Assembly: GCF_026342435.1 (NCBI RefSeq)
Contig: NZ_JAPEMT010000005.1
Span: 1-64,000, forward strand
Length of the DNA stretch: 64,000 nt
Direction: 5' to 3'
Source of the DNA: Streptomyces sp. NBC_00237
GTDB lineage: Bacteria > Actinomycetota > Actinomycetes > Streptomycetales > Streptomycetaceae
In this document: positions 13,159-24,425 of the stretch, one piece after another
Layout: the number at the start of each line of letters is the position of its first letter
Position numbering within the stretch: the stretch's first letter is position 1
Translations under genes and position numbers: made by a program
The notes under the pieces: model-generated
The model's input: the letters and a program-made list of their open reading frames with translations, nothing else
Database searches by the model: none
What the model was told of the DNA's origin: nothing

Positions 13159-13249
13159 GGCCGGTGCGGAGCCGGGGGCGGGTGTGGTCCGGCGGGGCCG
13201 TGTACCGGGTGCAGGCCGATTGTCAGTGGCGTAGGGCAGCATCGGTGGG

Positions 13250-14662
13250 GTGAGGACCGCGCCGACCATTCTGCATCTCGACATGGATGCCTTCTACGCC
13301 GCTGTGGAGCAGGCGGCGAAGCCCAGCCTGCGCGGAAAGCCGGTCGTGGTGGGCGGGCTCGGGCCGCGCGGGGTGGTCGCCACTGCTTCGTACGAGGCGA
13401 GGCGGTTCGGCGTGCATTCGGCGATGCCGACGGCGCAGGCGCGGAGGCTGGCGCCCCATGCCGCGTATCTGGTGCCTCGGTTCGCGTTGTACCGGGCGGT
13501 GAGCGAGCTGGTGATGGAGCTGCTGGGGCGGCTGTCGCCGTTGGTGGAGCCGCTCAGCCTCGATGAGGCGTTCGTGGATCTGGAGGCCGGGGGAGTGGCG
13601 GACGACGAGGCTTCCGCGCGGGCGGTCGGGGAGCGGCTGCGCGAGCAGATCAAGGAGCTGACGGGGCTCAGCGGGTCGGTGGGGCTCGCGGGGTCCAAGA
13701 TGCTGGCGAAGATCGCGTCCGAGGAGGCCAAGCCGGACGGGCTGCGTCTCATAGTGCCGGGGAGCGAGCGGGACCTGCTCGCGCCGATGCCGGTGCGGAT
13801 CCTGCCGGGGGTGGGTCCGGCTACGGGTGACCATCTGCGGCGGGCCGGGATGACGACGGTCGCGCACCTGGCGGAGGCGGGCGAGGACGAGCTCGTACGG
13901 CTGCTGGGGAAGGCGCACGGGGCGTCGCTGCACCGGATGGCTCAGGGGCTCGACGACCGGCCCGTGGTGGCCGAGAGGGACGCGAAGTCCGTGTCGGTCG
14001 AGGACACCTTCGACGTCGACCTGCACGACCGGGTGCGGGTGCGGTCGGAGGTGGAGCGGCTGGCGGACCGGTGCGTGGAGCGGCTGCGGGGGGCCGGGCG
14101 GTCGGGGCGGACCGTGGTGCTCAAGGTGCGGAGGTTCGATTTCTCGACGCTGACGCGGTCGGAGACCCTGCGGGGGCCGACGGATGATCCGGGGGTGGTG
14201 CGGGAGGCGGCTGCAAGGCTGCTGGAGGGGGTGGACACGACGGGCGGTGTGCGGTTGCTGGGGGTGGGGGTGACGGGGCTCGCGGACTTCACGCAGGAGG
14301 ATCTCTTCGCGCAGGCGGCGCGGGACGCCGAGGCCGCTGGGGCTGAGGGAGGGGGTTCGGTGGCGGGTGATGCCGGTGAGGCCGAGGTGGAGGTGGTGGC
14401 TCCGGAGCCGGTGGAGGTGCCTGAGGAGGCGGCCGGGGAGCGGCGGTGGCTGGCCGGGCACGACGTGTGGCATGCGGAGTACGGGGCGGGGTGGGTGCAG
14501 GGGAGTGGGGTGGGGCGGGTGACGGTGCGGTTCGAGGAGCCGGGGTCGGTGGGGGCGGGGCGGGTGCGGACGTTTCGGGTGGATGATCCGGGGTTGGAGG
14601 TCGGGGAGCCGTTGCCGTTGGTGGGGCGGGGCGGGGTGGTGGGTGACCTGCGGTCGGGCTGA
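13250..14662 (+). CDS. dinB: DNA polymerase IV (Y-family, DinB)
   Basis: A 470-residue error-prone translesion polymerase. The palm metal motifs are present (ILHLDMDAFYAAVEQ at residues 7-21 and PLSLDEAFVDLEA around 100-112), followed by helix-hairpin-helix thumb sequence (ILPGVGPATGDHLRRAGMTT) and the little-finger domain. QEDLF near residue 346 fits the beta-clamp-binding pentapeptide but is internal rather than terminal. A further 100 residues follow, ending in an actinobacterial basic/WH-type extension (DVWHAEYGAGWVQGSG). GTG start. I see no LexA box upstream. Confidence 0.92.
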   Translation: MRTAPTILHLDMDAFYAAVEQAAKPSLRGKPVVVGGLGPRGVVATASYEARRFGVHSAMPTAQARRLAPHAAYLVPRFALYRAVSELVMELLGRLSPLVEPLSLDEAFVDLEAGGVADDEASARAVGERLREQIKELTGLSGSVGLAGSKMLAKIASEEAKPDGLRLIVPGSERDLLAPMPVRILPGVGPATGDHLRRAGMTTVAHLAEAGEDELVRLLGKAHGASLHRMAQGLDDRPVVAERDAKSVSVEDTFDVDLHDRVRVRSEVERLADRCVERLRGAGRSGRTVVLKVRRFDFSTLTRSETLRGPTDDPGVVREAAARLLEGVDTTGGVRLLGVGVTGLADFTQEDLFAQAARDAEAAGAEGGGSVAGDAGEAEVEVVAPEPVEVPEEAAGERRWLAGHDVWHAEYGAGWVQGSGVGRVTVRFEEPGSVGAGRVRTFRVDDPGLEVGEPLPLVGRGGVVGDLRSG

Positions 14663-14755
14663 GGGGGCTTGTCCTGCGCGCAGGGGGCTCCGTTCTGCAC
14701 GGCGGGATGGGGGGGGCGGGGTGGATTCGTGCTGCGGTGCGGGTGGGGTGAGCGG

Positions 14756-14902
14756 TGCCTCGGTGCGCCTCCGGCGGGCTGCCCCGGTTCCGCCCCTTCA
14801 CCTCAAGCGCTGGCCGCGCGGCTGTCCCGGAGATGTGCGGGTGCGTGGGGGCTGGGCGCGCCCGCGCGGCGGAGCCGCACAGTGTTACAGCCCCGCGCCC
14901 CT
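14756..14902. repeat. Dispersed intergenic repeat, family A, copy 1
   Basis: GC-rich noncoding element between dinB and the PRC-barrel gene. Bases 14850-14902 match 30781-30833 at 51 of 53 positions, and the whole element matches 36121-36300 in inverted orientation with internal insertions and deletions. It contains the core CGCGCGGCGGAGCCGCAC and ends in a hairpin CGCCCC...GGGGCG, so it may act as a transcription terminator for the converging genes. No transposase or terminal target duplication is seen. Confidence 0.75.
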
Positions 14903-14915
14903 CACGGGGCGTGCC

Positions 14916-15233
14916 CTAGCGGGGGAGGTGGAGGCCGTAGTGGTGGTAGAGCTGGAGTTCCTGTTCGGGGGAGAGGTGGCGGCCGACGCCGAAGTCGGGG
15001 GCGTCGCGGATCAGGGCCTTCTCGAAGGGGATGCGGAGGGTGTCGTCCTCCAGGCGGCTGGGTTCGAGGGGGACGAAGGCGTCGCGGGAGAAGAGGCCCG
15101 TGCGCAGGGCGGCCCATTCCGGGACGCCGGTGGCGTCGTCCAGGTAGACCTCGTCCACCGTTCCGATCTTGGTGCCGTTGCGGTCGAAAGCCTTGCGGCC
15201 GATCAGGCTGCGCGGATCGATGTCGGTCTGCAC
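14916..15233 (-). CDS. PRC-barrel domain protein
   Basis: A 105-residue small soluble protein with one PRC-barrel domain (DPRSLIGRKAFDRNGTKIGT, VDEVYLDDATGVPEWAALRT, FVPL). Family members occur in RNA processing (RimM) and photosynthetic proteins; the short actinobacterial ones are uncharacterised. The GTG start at 15233 is preceded by GGAGGGA; an upstream in-frame start would add an implausible leader. It runs opposite to gcvP and lies between dinB and gcvP as in other streptomycetes. Confidence 0.83.
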   Translation of the reverse strand: MQTDIDPRSLIGRKAFDRNGTKIGTVDEVYLDDATGVPEWAALRTGLFSRDAFVPLEPSRLEDDTLRIPFEKALIRDAPDFGVGRHLSPEQELQLYHHYGLHLPR

Positions 15234-15359
15234 GGTCCCTCCAACTGGTCGCAACTGCGGGGTGAATCCCCGTAAAGCACTACGAAAGAGCAGAATTGCG
15301 AGGCTGGCCACTTGAGGGATGGGTGGGAGAGTGCGCTGGTAGGCTGACGGAGGCTGCTG

Positions 15360-15592
15360 ACCCTGTGCGGGAGAGTCCTCCGAGTGGATGTCGGAGGCGC
15401 CGAAGGAGCAACTCCTCCCCGGAATCTCTCAGGCCCCTGTACCGCACGGACGAGGTCACTCTGGAAAGCAGGGCGGGTGGCGGAATCGGCGCAGGCCGGT
15501 GCGTGACCTTTCCTCACCGACGGTGAAAGTCGGAGTGCTGTTCGTGGCGCTCCGGTGAAGCTCTCAGGTTGAGATGACAGAGGGGGAGGCCG
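15360..15592 (+). promoter_or_regulatory. Tandem glycine riboswitch
   Basis: Two glycine-aptamer-like domains precede gcvP. The first (about 15365-15466) has the conserved GGGAGAGTC, GCGCCGAAGGAGCAACTCC and CTCTCAGGCCCCTGTACCG blocks. The second (about 15500-15592) has GGCGCTCCGGTGAAGCTCTC and GATGACAGAGGGGGAGG. Glycine riboswitches switch on glycine cleavage genes when glycine is abundant, which fits the downstream gene exactly. The second aptamer is less canonical than the first. The expression platform lies between 15592 and the ribosome site at about 15637. Confidence 0.9.
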
Positions 15593-15653
15593 TCCGGGTA
15601 CCCGTGTCGTGGTGCCCCTCGCAGGTCGTGTCGGACCAGGAGGCCTTCCGCAG

Positions 15654-18542
<2,889 letters not shown>

Positions 18543-18570
18543 GCGGTGAAGCCCGGCAGTTGACATGAGT

Positions 18571-18607
18571 GGGGGCCGGTTCGGAGTGGAAACTCCGGGC
18601 CGGCCCC
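18571..18607 (+). terminator. gcvP terminator
   Basis: A GC-rich hairpin: GGGGCCGG and GGAGT arms pair with ACTCC and CCGGCCCC around a GGAA loop, 28 bases after the gcvP stop. The T tract is short (TTCGTCGT), as is usual in Streptomyces. Confidence 0.75.
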
Positions 18608-18662
18608 TTCGTCGTACGTCCTGTTCCTGGCGTACGCCGACTGTGTCAGGTCGTGCGGTCGG

Positions 18663-18860
18663 CTAGGCAGCGGTGGCCACGTCCAGTGGGCGGTGCGGTG
18701 CGATGATCTGCCCGTTCGGCAGGAGTTCGCCGGTGTCCTCGAAGAGGAGGACGCCGTTGCACAGCAGGCTCCAGCCCTGCTCCGGGTGGTGCGCCATCGG
18801 ATGGGCGGCCTCCCGGTCTGCGGATTCGGCGGTCGGGCAGGGTGGCTGGTGCTGGCACAT
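18663..18860 (-). CDS. Small conserved actinobacterial protein (DUF5999-like)
   Basis: A 65-residue protein beginning MCQHQPPCPTAESADREAAH and containing PEQGWSLLCNGVLLFEDTGE and LLPNGQIIAPHRP. This arrangement is typical of the Streptomyces family DUF5999. Two cysteines and histidines near the N-terminus could bind metal, but that is speculation. The function is unknown. The start at the MCQHQ methionine is chosen because the family begins there; an in-frame upstream ATG would add about 20 atypical residues. Confidence 0.75.
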   Translation of the reverse strand: MCQHQPPCPTAESADREAAHPMAHHPEQGWSLLCNGVLLFEDTGELLPNGQIIAPHRPLDVATAA

Positions 18861-19186
18861 GGATGGGTTCTTTCGCTGCGTGGTGGTCGAGAAGGTGTTC
18901 CTGCGGCTCGAATCGGTATTCATGGCCGCCCCCCGTATCAGTTGGTCCGGTCCCAGTGTTGCCCTACGGGCGTCGATCCGCAGGGATTTCACGGCAGCTC
19001 TTCCTACTGAACAAGGACGCGTCACCCGTGCGGACGGTTCAGCTCAACTGTCCCCTCTCTTCGGGTGGTTCGGGGTGGCCCGGGTGGGCTACTCCGGATG
19101 GGGCATCCGGGCGCAGCGACGCCCCGCGCCGTCGGGCAGGGGGCGCGGGGCGTCGTACGGAGAGAGTACGGAGGCGGGCGGAGGGC

Positions 19187-19792
19187 TCAGGCGGGCTGGC
19201 TCAGGAGCGGAGACGCCTTCGGGGCCGGTGCGGGAGCGAGACGCAGGGCCAGGGTGGGCATCAGGTCGGCGACCGTGCAGGGGCGGTGCGCGCAGATGCC
19301 GGGTGGTGCGGGCGCCAGGGGGATCAGTACGTCGGAAGGGGCGGGGGCGCCGGTCGAGGCGTCGGCGGTGGGGTCGCCGTGCAGCCACAGGGTCAGCATG
19401 TAGAGGGCGGGGATGGACAGCAGGCGCGGCTGGCAGTCGGCGGCGAGCGACTCGGCCTGGCGCAGCGCGCGTTCGGTGGAGCTCAGATAGGGGCCTTCGA
19501 GGAAGTGCGAGAAGGTCCAGCCGTCGGGGGTGAGCACGGTGTCGGCGGCGGCCACCGCGCGGTCGCCGCTGCGGATGAGGAACCGCCAGCCGGTGAGCCG
19601 GGTGCGGCACGGGCCGTCGCCGGGGGCGGGCTGGTCCAATACGTGGACGGGGAGCGGGAGTTCGGGCTTGTGCGGGCCCTTCAGGGCACGCAGGGCCGGG
19701 GTGCGGGCCTCGCGGACGGCAGTGGGGGAGCCGAGTGCCGCGAGGACGCTGCGCAGGGCGGGCGCGGGAGCCGGGGGTACGTGCAGCGGCAT
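19187..19792 (-). CDS. Hypothetical protein
   Basis: A 201-residue protein with no domain that I recognise. It begins MPLHVPPAPAPALRSVLAAL, has a central segment typical of a folded protein (TGWRFLIRSGDRAVAAADTV, GPYLSSTERALRQAESLA) and a proline-alanine-rich C-terminus. No signal peptide or membrane helix is clear. Codon bias supports coding, and the next gene on this strand (18663) is separate. It could belong to a Streptomyces-specific family. Confidence 0.6.
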   Translation of the reverse strand: MPLHVPPAPAPALRSVLAALGSPTAVREARTPALRALKGPHKPELPLPVHVLDQPAPGDGPCRTRLTGWRFLIRSGDRAVAAADTVLTPDGWTFSHFLEGPYLSSTERALRQAESLAADCQPRLLSIPALYMLTLWLHGDPTADASTGAPAPSDVLIPLAPAPPGICAHRPCTVADLMPTLALRLAPAPAPKASPLLSQPA

Positions 19793-20297
19793 GGTGGGAC
19801 GCCTCTCGCTCGGGAGACACGGTGGAGCCTGGGCGGTGCGGACGGCGCTGTCAGCGGTGCGGGGCCGGAGGGGGCCTTGGGCGAGAGCCCGGCGTCAACT
19901 CTCCGCCTCGTTCGCGGAGTTTATACGACACGTGTTCACACGAAGTTTCCGCTAGTCGTCGTGGATATTGCACGCAAGGCCGTATCCAGTCTTTTTGGAC
20001 GGAGGTGTGGTGGAGGGAAAGGCGCTGGTATTCGGTGCGACTGCCGGATCGGGGCAGGTATTTCGCCCTGGGTGCGGTCGGCCTGAACTCGTCGGCGTTT
20101 TGGACCACAGTGGTGAGGGTGGTAACGGCGATCTGCGTCATGCCTGCGGAATGTGCCCCGAGGAATGTACGGCGAGCCTCCTGTGCGCCGGTCGTGCGCG
20201 GGGCGTTATGGATCAGTCCGCCGGGGCATCATCGACCGTGAACCACAGGTCGCAGCGGTCGTGCCGCGGGCTGCCCCGGCTGAGGAAGGACGGTCCG
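19793..20297 (+). promoter_or_regulatory. 505-base intergenic region upstream of the GCS2 gene
   Basis: No convincing gene on either strand. It is locally less GC-rich than its neighbours near 19915-19960 and contains an 8-bp palindrome ACACGTGT at 19928-19935 next to TTTATACGACA, so it probably carries promoters for the two divergent genes. The rest, 19965-20290, shows nothing I can identify. Confidence 0.45.
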
Positions 20298-21806
20298 ATG
20301 GGTGAGAAGGTCGTGGCAGACGGATTTGATCTGTCGGACCGGCAGAGGTACCGGCACAAGCTCCACCAGTGTCTGGAGGGGCTCGGGAGGTTGCTGAAGG
20401 AGAAGCAGTTCGACCGGCCGAAGAATCTCATGGGGCTGGAGATCGAGCTGAATCTCGCGGGGCCCGACGGACTGCCGAAGATGATGAATGCCGAGGTGCT
20501 GGAGCGCATTGCGAGCCGGGATTTCCAGACGGAACTCGGGATGTTCAACCTTGAGGTCAATATCGTTCCGCACCGGTTGGGCGGAAGGGTTCTCGATCAA
20601 TTGGCGGAGGAACTGCGGACGGGGCTCGGATATGCCCATCGCAAGGCCGCCGAGGTCGATGCGGGGATCGTGATGATCGGGATTCTGCCCACGTTGGGGC
20701 GGGACGATCTGGTGCATGCCAACCTGTCGGACGTGGACAGGTACGAGCTGCTGAACGAGCAGATCGTGACGGCCAGGGGCGAAGCCTTCCAGCTGGACAT
20801 CGAAGGCGTGGAGCGGTTGACGTGCACGTCGGAGTCGATCGTGCCCGAGTCGGCCTGTACGTCGGTGCAGTTGCATCTCCAGGTAACGCCGGGGCGGTTC
20901 GCGGACGTGTGGAACGCGGCACAGGCGGTGGCCGGGGCGCAGATCGCGGTGGGGGCCAACGCCCCGTTCCTGTTCGGGCAGGAGCTGTGGCGGGAGTCGA
21001 GGCCGCCGCTGTTCACGCAGGCGACCGACACCAGGCCGCCGGAGCTGATCGCGCAGGGGGTGCGGCCGCGTACCTGGTTCGGGGAGGGGTGGGTGGAGTC
21101 GGCGTACGAGTTGTTTGAAGAGAACCTGAGGTACTTCCCGGCGTTGCTGCCGATCTGTGATGAGGAGGACCCGCTGCGGGTGCTGGACGACGGTGGGGTG
21201 CCGCAGCTGAAGGAGATGGTGCTGCACAACGGGACCGTGTACCGGTGGAACCGGCCGGTGTACGGGATCGCGGACGGGGTGCCGCACCTGCGGGTGGAGA
21301 ACCGGGTGTTGCCCGCGGGGCCGACGGTGACCGATGTGATCGCCAATGCGGCCTTCTACTACGGGCTGGTACGGGCGCTCGCCGAGGATTCCCGGCCGGT
21401 GTGGCGGCGGATGGCGTTCGAGGACGCGGAGGCGAACTTCGACGCGGCGTGCCGGTACGGGATCGAGGCGGAGATGGTGTGGCCGCGGGCCGGGCGGGGC
21501 GGGGGTGTTCAGAAGGTGTCGGCGGTGAAGTTGGTGCGGGAGGAACTGTTGCCGCTTGCCTCGGCGGGGCTGGACGCGTGGGGGGTGGAGGCGGCGGACC
21601 GGGACCGGTATCTCGGGGTGATCGAGGAGCGGTGCCGGAGGAGGGTGAACGGGGCTTCCTGGCAGGTGGATACGTATCACCGGGCGGTGGAGGCGGGGTT
21701 GGGGAGGGAGGCGGCGCTGGCGGCGATGACGCGGAGGTATGGGGAGTTGATGTGGGGTGGGGAGCCGGTGCATTTGTGGCCGGTGGGGTTTCCGGGGCCT
21801 GGTTGA
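20298..21806 (+). CDS. Glutamate-cysteine ligase family protein (GCS2-like)
   Basis: A 502-residue ATP-dependent carboxylate-amine ligase of the GCS2 type. LMGLEIELNLAGPDG near residue 48 gives the metal-binding glutamates of the ELE-type motif, and SACTSVQLHLQVTP near 190-205 matches the family core. Members make gamma-glutamylcysteine or related amides; streptomycetes use mycothiol, so the true substrate may differ. ATG at 20298 with GAGGAAGGA upstream. The C-terminus (about 450-502) is rich in GC-driven residues but remains coherent. Confidence 0.82.
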   Translation: MGEKVVADGFDLSDRQRYRHKLHQCLEGLGRLLKEKQFDRPKNLMGLEIELNLAGPDGLPKMMNAEVLERIASRDFQTELGMFNLEVNIVPHRLGGRVLDQLAEELRTGLGYAHRKAAEVDAGIVMIGILPTLGRDDLVHANLSDVDRYELLNEQIVTARGEAFQLDIEGVERLTCTSESIVPESACTSVQLHLQVTPGRFADVWNAAQAVAGAQIAVGANAPFLFGQELWRESRPPLFTQATDTRPPELIAQGVRPRTWFGEGWVESAYELFEENLRYFPALLPICDEEDPLRVLDDGGVPQLKEMVLHNGTVYRWNRPVYGIADGVPHLRVENRVLPAGPTVTDVIANAAFYYGLVRALAEDSRPVWRRMAFEDAEANFDAACRYGIEAEMVWPRAGRGGGVQKVSAVKLVREELLPLASAGLDAWGVEAADRDRYLGVIEERCRRRVNGASWQVDTYHRAVEAGLGREAALAAMTRRYGELMWGGEPVHLWPVGFPGPG

Positions 21807-21885
21807 GGGGTGGGCGGGGCTCCCTTGGTGGGGGTGGGGCGGTGCCTGGGGTGGGCGGGGGTGCTCCGGTGTAGGGCGGGGCGCT

Positions 21886-21963
21886 CCGGGGTGGGCCCGG
21901 AGCGAGGGGGCCGCCCCCTTGCCCGCCCGTTCCGCCCCCGGGGGGCGGCCCCGCCGCCCAAGG
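21886..21963. repeat. Dispersed intergenic repeat, family B, copy 1
   Basis: A 78-base element, nearly identical to 36332-36410 in the same orientation (one-base length difference in the first half). It includes GGAGCGAGGGGGCCGCCCCC and a strong hairpin CCGCCCCCGGGGGGCGG. It lies after the GCS2 gene, directly before the 26-bp tandem array. It is noncoding; a terminator or RNA-structure role is possible. Confidence 0.75.
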
Positions 21964-21964
21964 A

Positions 21965-22120
21965 GGCTGGGCGGAAGCGGCGCCCAAGGAGGCTGGGCGG
22001 AGGCGGCGCCCAAGGGGGCTGGGCGGAAGCGGCGCCTAAGGGGGCTGGGCGGAAGCGGCGCCTAAGGGGGCTGGGCGGAAGCGAAGCCCAAGGGGGCTGG
22101 GCGGAAGCAGAGCCCAAATG
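21965..22120. repeat. Six-copy 26-bp tandem repeat
   Basis: Exact 26-base periodicity, with units beginning GGCTGGGCGGAAGCGG at 21965, 21991, 22017, 22043, 22069 and 22095. Units differ at a few positions, for example CCCAAGG against CCTAAGG, and the last ends CCCAAATG. Because 26 is not a multiple of three and the array lies in the spacer before the CPBP gene, it is not a protein repeat. It is a likely variable-number tandem repeat. Confidence 0.93.
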
Positions 22121-22212
22121 GGGGGTGGGGGGTGTGAGCGATTGCCCATGGTGGGGGGCGGGAGAGGATGGGGGTGACATGTAGAGGTTTGAGTGCAAGG
22201 GGATGTGGGCGG

Positions 22213-23013
22213 ATGGCTGAGGTGGCTTCTGGGGGGTCGGTGCAGGAGGGGCAGGTGGGCCTCAGCAGGCGGGTGTTGGGGACCGAGTTGGTGATTGTGC
22301 TGGCTCTGTCGCTCGGGGCCAGTGGGGTTTCGGCGCTGATTCGGTTCGTCGGGGCGTTGACCCGGCCGGGTGGGCTGAAGGATCAGGCGGCGAACCTGAA
22401 TTCTTCCGCTGCGCCCGGGAGGCCGTGGCTGGATCTGACGTGGCAGTTGTTCGGGATCTCGACGGCGCTGGTGCCCGTGGCGCTCGTCGCGTACCTGCTG
22501 CTGAGGGAGGGGAGCGGGCTGCGCCAGATCGGGTTCGACCGGTTGAAGCCGTGGTCGGACCTGGGGCGCGGGACGCTGGTCGCGGCGGGAATCGGGAGTG
22601 CCGGGCTCGCCTTCTACCTCGTGATGAACGCGGCCGGGTTCAACCTCACGGTGGTCCCTGAGTCGCTGCCCGAGGTGTGGTGGAAGTACCCCGTGCTCGT
22701 TCTGTCGGCGATCCAGAACTCCGTTCTGGAGGAGGTCATCGTCGTCGGGTACGTGCTGCGCAGGCTGGGGCAGTTGGGATGGACGCCGATGGCGGCGCTG
22801 ATCGCGAGCTCCGTGCTGCGTGGGTCGTACCACCTGTACCAGGGGATCGGCGGCTTCATCGGGAACGTCGTGATGGGCGTCGTCTTCGTCCTGCTGTACC
22901 GGAAGTGGGGGCGGGTGGGGCCGCTGGTGGCGGCCCACGCGCTGCTCGACATCGGGGCGTTCGTGGGGTACGCGGTGCTGGCCGGGAAGGTGGGCTGGCT
23001 GCCCACCCTCTGA
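22213..23013 (+). CDS. CPBP-family intramembrane metalloprotease
   Basis: A 266-residue membrane protein with about seven hydrophobic helices. The CPBP (Abi/CAAX protease-like) motifs are visible: the paired glutamates in NSVLEEVIVVGYVLRRLGQL, the SSVLRGSYHLYQG histidine, and the late VAAHALLDIG histidine. Bacterial members act in bacteriocin self-immunity or membrane-protein processing; the substrate here is unknown. ATG at 22213 with AAGGGGA upstream; an in-frame GTG at 22168 is an alternative. Confidence 0.85.
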   Translation: MAEVASGGSVQEGQVGLSRRVLGTELVIVLALSLGASGVSALIRFVGALTRPGGLKDQAANLNSSAAPGRPWLDLTWQLFGISTALVPVALVAYLLLREGSGLRQIGFDRLKPWSDLGRGTLVAAGIGSAGLAFYLVMNAAGFNLTVVPESLPEVWWKYPVLVLSAIQNSVLEEVIVVGYVLRRLGQLGWTPMAALIASSVLRGSYHLYQGIGGFIGNVVMGVVFVLLYRKWGRVGPLVAAHALLDIGAFVGYAVLAGKVGWLPTL

Positions 23014-23026
23014 GGGGATGGCCGGG

Positions 23027-23854
23027 TCAGGGGGAGACGAGCAGTTCGGACTCCAGGACGGTGACCGCATGGCCCGTGAGGTGGGTGCGGTCGCCTTGCA
23101 GGGACGTACGGACGAGGCCGGTACGGCGGCCGCCCTGGAAGCCGGTGAGTTCGGTGCGGCCGAGGCGCTCGGACCAGAACGGGGCGAGGGCCGTGTGGGC
23201 GCTGCCCGTCACCGGGTCCTCGTCGATGCCGTACGCGGGGAAGAAGCAGCGGGAGACGAAGTCGTACCCCCGCGCCGGGTCCTCGGCGAGCGCGGTGGCG
23301 ATGACACCCCGGCGGGAGAGGGCGGCCAGGGCCTTCAGGTCGGGGGCGAGGTCGCGGATCTCCTTCTCGCTGGTGATTTCGACGAGGAGGTCGCCGACCT
23401 GGTCGCCCGTGTAGAGGACCGTGAGGGGTTCCGTGCCGAGGGCTTCGGCCAGGCCGTCGGGGGCCTCGGTCGGCAGGAGCGGGGCGGTCGGGAAGTCCAG
23501 GGTGTGGGAGCCGTCGGCGTTCGGGGCGGCGGTGAGGATGCCGCTGCGGGTGGAGAAGTCGACGGGACCGGTCGTGAGGCCCGTGGTGCGCAGGACGTGC
23601 GCGGTGGCCAGGGTGGCGTGGCCGCACATGGTGACCTCGTCGGTGGGGGTGAACCAACGAAGGGCCCAGAGCGGGCTGCCCCCCGTGGGCGGGAGGGGGT
23701 GCGCGAAGGCGGTCTCGGCGAGGTTGAGCTCGGCGGCGACGTACTGGAGCCAGGAGTTCTCGGGGAAGGCGGTGGCGTCCTCCAGGAGCAGGATGGCGGC
23801 GGGGTTGCCGTGGAAGGGGACGGAGGTGAAGGCGTCGACTGTGCGGATCTGCAT
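23027..23854 (-). CDS. PhzF-family isomerase
   Basis: A 275-residue PhzF/YddE family protein. MQIRTVDAFTSVPFHGNPAA matches the family start, with N-AETAF (the catalytic glutamate region, about residue 46) and RWFTPTDEVTMCGHATLATA further on, then DEDPVTGSAHTAL near residue 205. Families include trans-2,3-dihydro-3-hydroxyanthranilate isomerase, but most members have unknown substrates, and nothing here suggests phenazine synthesis. It converges with the CPBP gene, with stops 13 bases apart. No clear Shine-Dalgarno site precedes the ATG at 23854. Confidence 0.88.
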   Translation of the reverse strand: MQIRTVDAFTSVPFHGNPAAILLLEDATAFPENSWLQYVAAELNLAETAFAHPLPPTGGSPLWALRWFTPTDEVTMCGHATLATAHVLRTTGLTTGPVDFSTRSGILTAAPNADGSHTLDFPTAPLLPTEAPDGLAEALGTEPLTVLYTGDQVGDLLVEITSEKEIRDLAPDLKALAALSRRGVIATALAEDPARGYDFVSRCFFPAYGIDEDPVTGSAHTALAPFWSERLGRTELTGFQGGRRTGLVRTSLQGDRTHLTGHAVTVLESELLVSP

Positions 23855-24020
23855 GGGGGGAGCGTACGGAGGCGGGTGTGGGGGTCGGCATGGCCAATCC
23901 AGGGCGGGTGGACTGGGGATGGGGCTCAAGTGGGTTGGTTCGTATGGGTGATTGAGGGGCATGGGTGGTGAGTTCGGGGGGTTAGGGTGCTTCGGTCGTT
24001 GTTGGGGTCGAGGAGGCGTT

Positions 24021-24260
24021 GTGGCGGTATTTATGTTGCAGTTGGCGGAGGGTGTCGACGATGTGGTCGAGGCGCGGGCGGCGGGGCGGACCGCGTCCGG
24101 GGAGATCGTGCTGGAGTCTGCGGATGAGCGGGGGAATCCTGTGCGGATCAGGACTTATCGGGCGGATGCGGTGACGGCGGTGTTTCGGCGGGGGCCTGGG
24201 GATTCGGGGAGTTACGGGTGGATTCCCCAGCCGGTGAGTGGGACGTGGTGGTGTTACTGA
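24021..24260 (+). CDS. Small hypothetical protein
   Basis: A 79-residue protein with no recognised domain, starting at GTG 24021 behind a good GAGGAGG site. Its sequence (LQLAEGVDDVVEARAAGRTA, RGNPVRIRTYRADAVTAVFR) has balanced charged and hydrophobic residues consistent with a small alpha/beta fold. The gene stands alone between PhzF and SulP. Confidence rests mainly on the ribosome site and codon bias. Confidence 0.55.
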   Translation: MAVFMLQLAEGVDDVVEARAAGRTASGEIVLESADERGNPVRIRTYRADAVTAVFRRGPGDSGSYGWIPQPVSGTWWCY

Positions 24261-24289
24261 GAGCGGGGTGCGGATGGGTGGGTGGTCGC

Positions 24290-24375
24290 GGTGCGTTCCG
24301 GGGGCTCCGCCCCCAGGCCCCCGCCCGCCTTCTGCGGGCTGAGCCCCCTGCCCCGCCCCTGAAGGGGCGACTAGA
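24290..24375. other. GC-rich hairpin segment before SulP
   Basis: The segment carries GGGGGCTCCGCCCCC and CCCCGCCCCTGAAGGGGCGA, two adjacent inverted repeats typical of Streptomyces intergenic sequence. It may terminate the small upstream gene. It is not the same as repeat families A or B. Confidence 0.45.
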
Positions 24376-24425
24376 GTGGGGGTCTTTGTGCCCGAGGGGC
24401 GCGGTATTCCTACGGAAACGGCTTC

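Noticed and set aside
14756..14902. Insertion sequence
   Set aside because: No transposase, no clear terminal inverted repeats and no target duplication; it is treated as a non-autonomous dispersed repeat.
19851..20141. 96-residue reverse frame MTQIAVTTLTTVVQN... in the 19.8-20.3 kb spacer
   Set aside because: No ribosome site or domain, and the region looks like a divergent promoter; support was too weak to call a gene.
21965..22120. CRISPR array
   Set aside because: The 26-bp units are directly adjacent, without unique spacers, so this is a tandem repeat.
23027..23854. Phenazine biosynthesis, because of the PhzF homologue
   Set aside because: PhzF-family proteins are widespread and no other phenazine gene is nearby.
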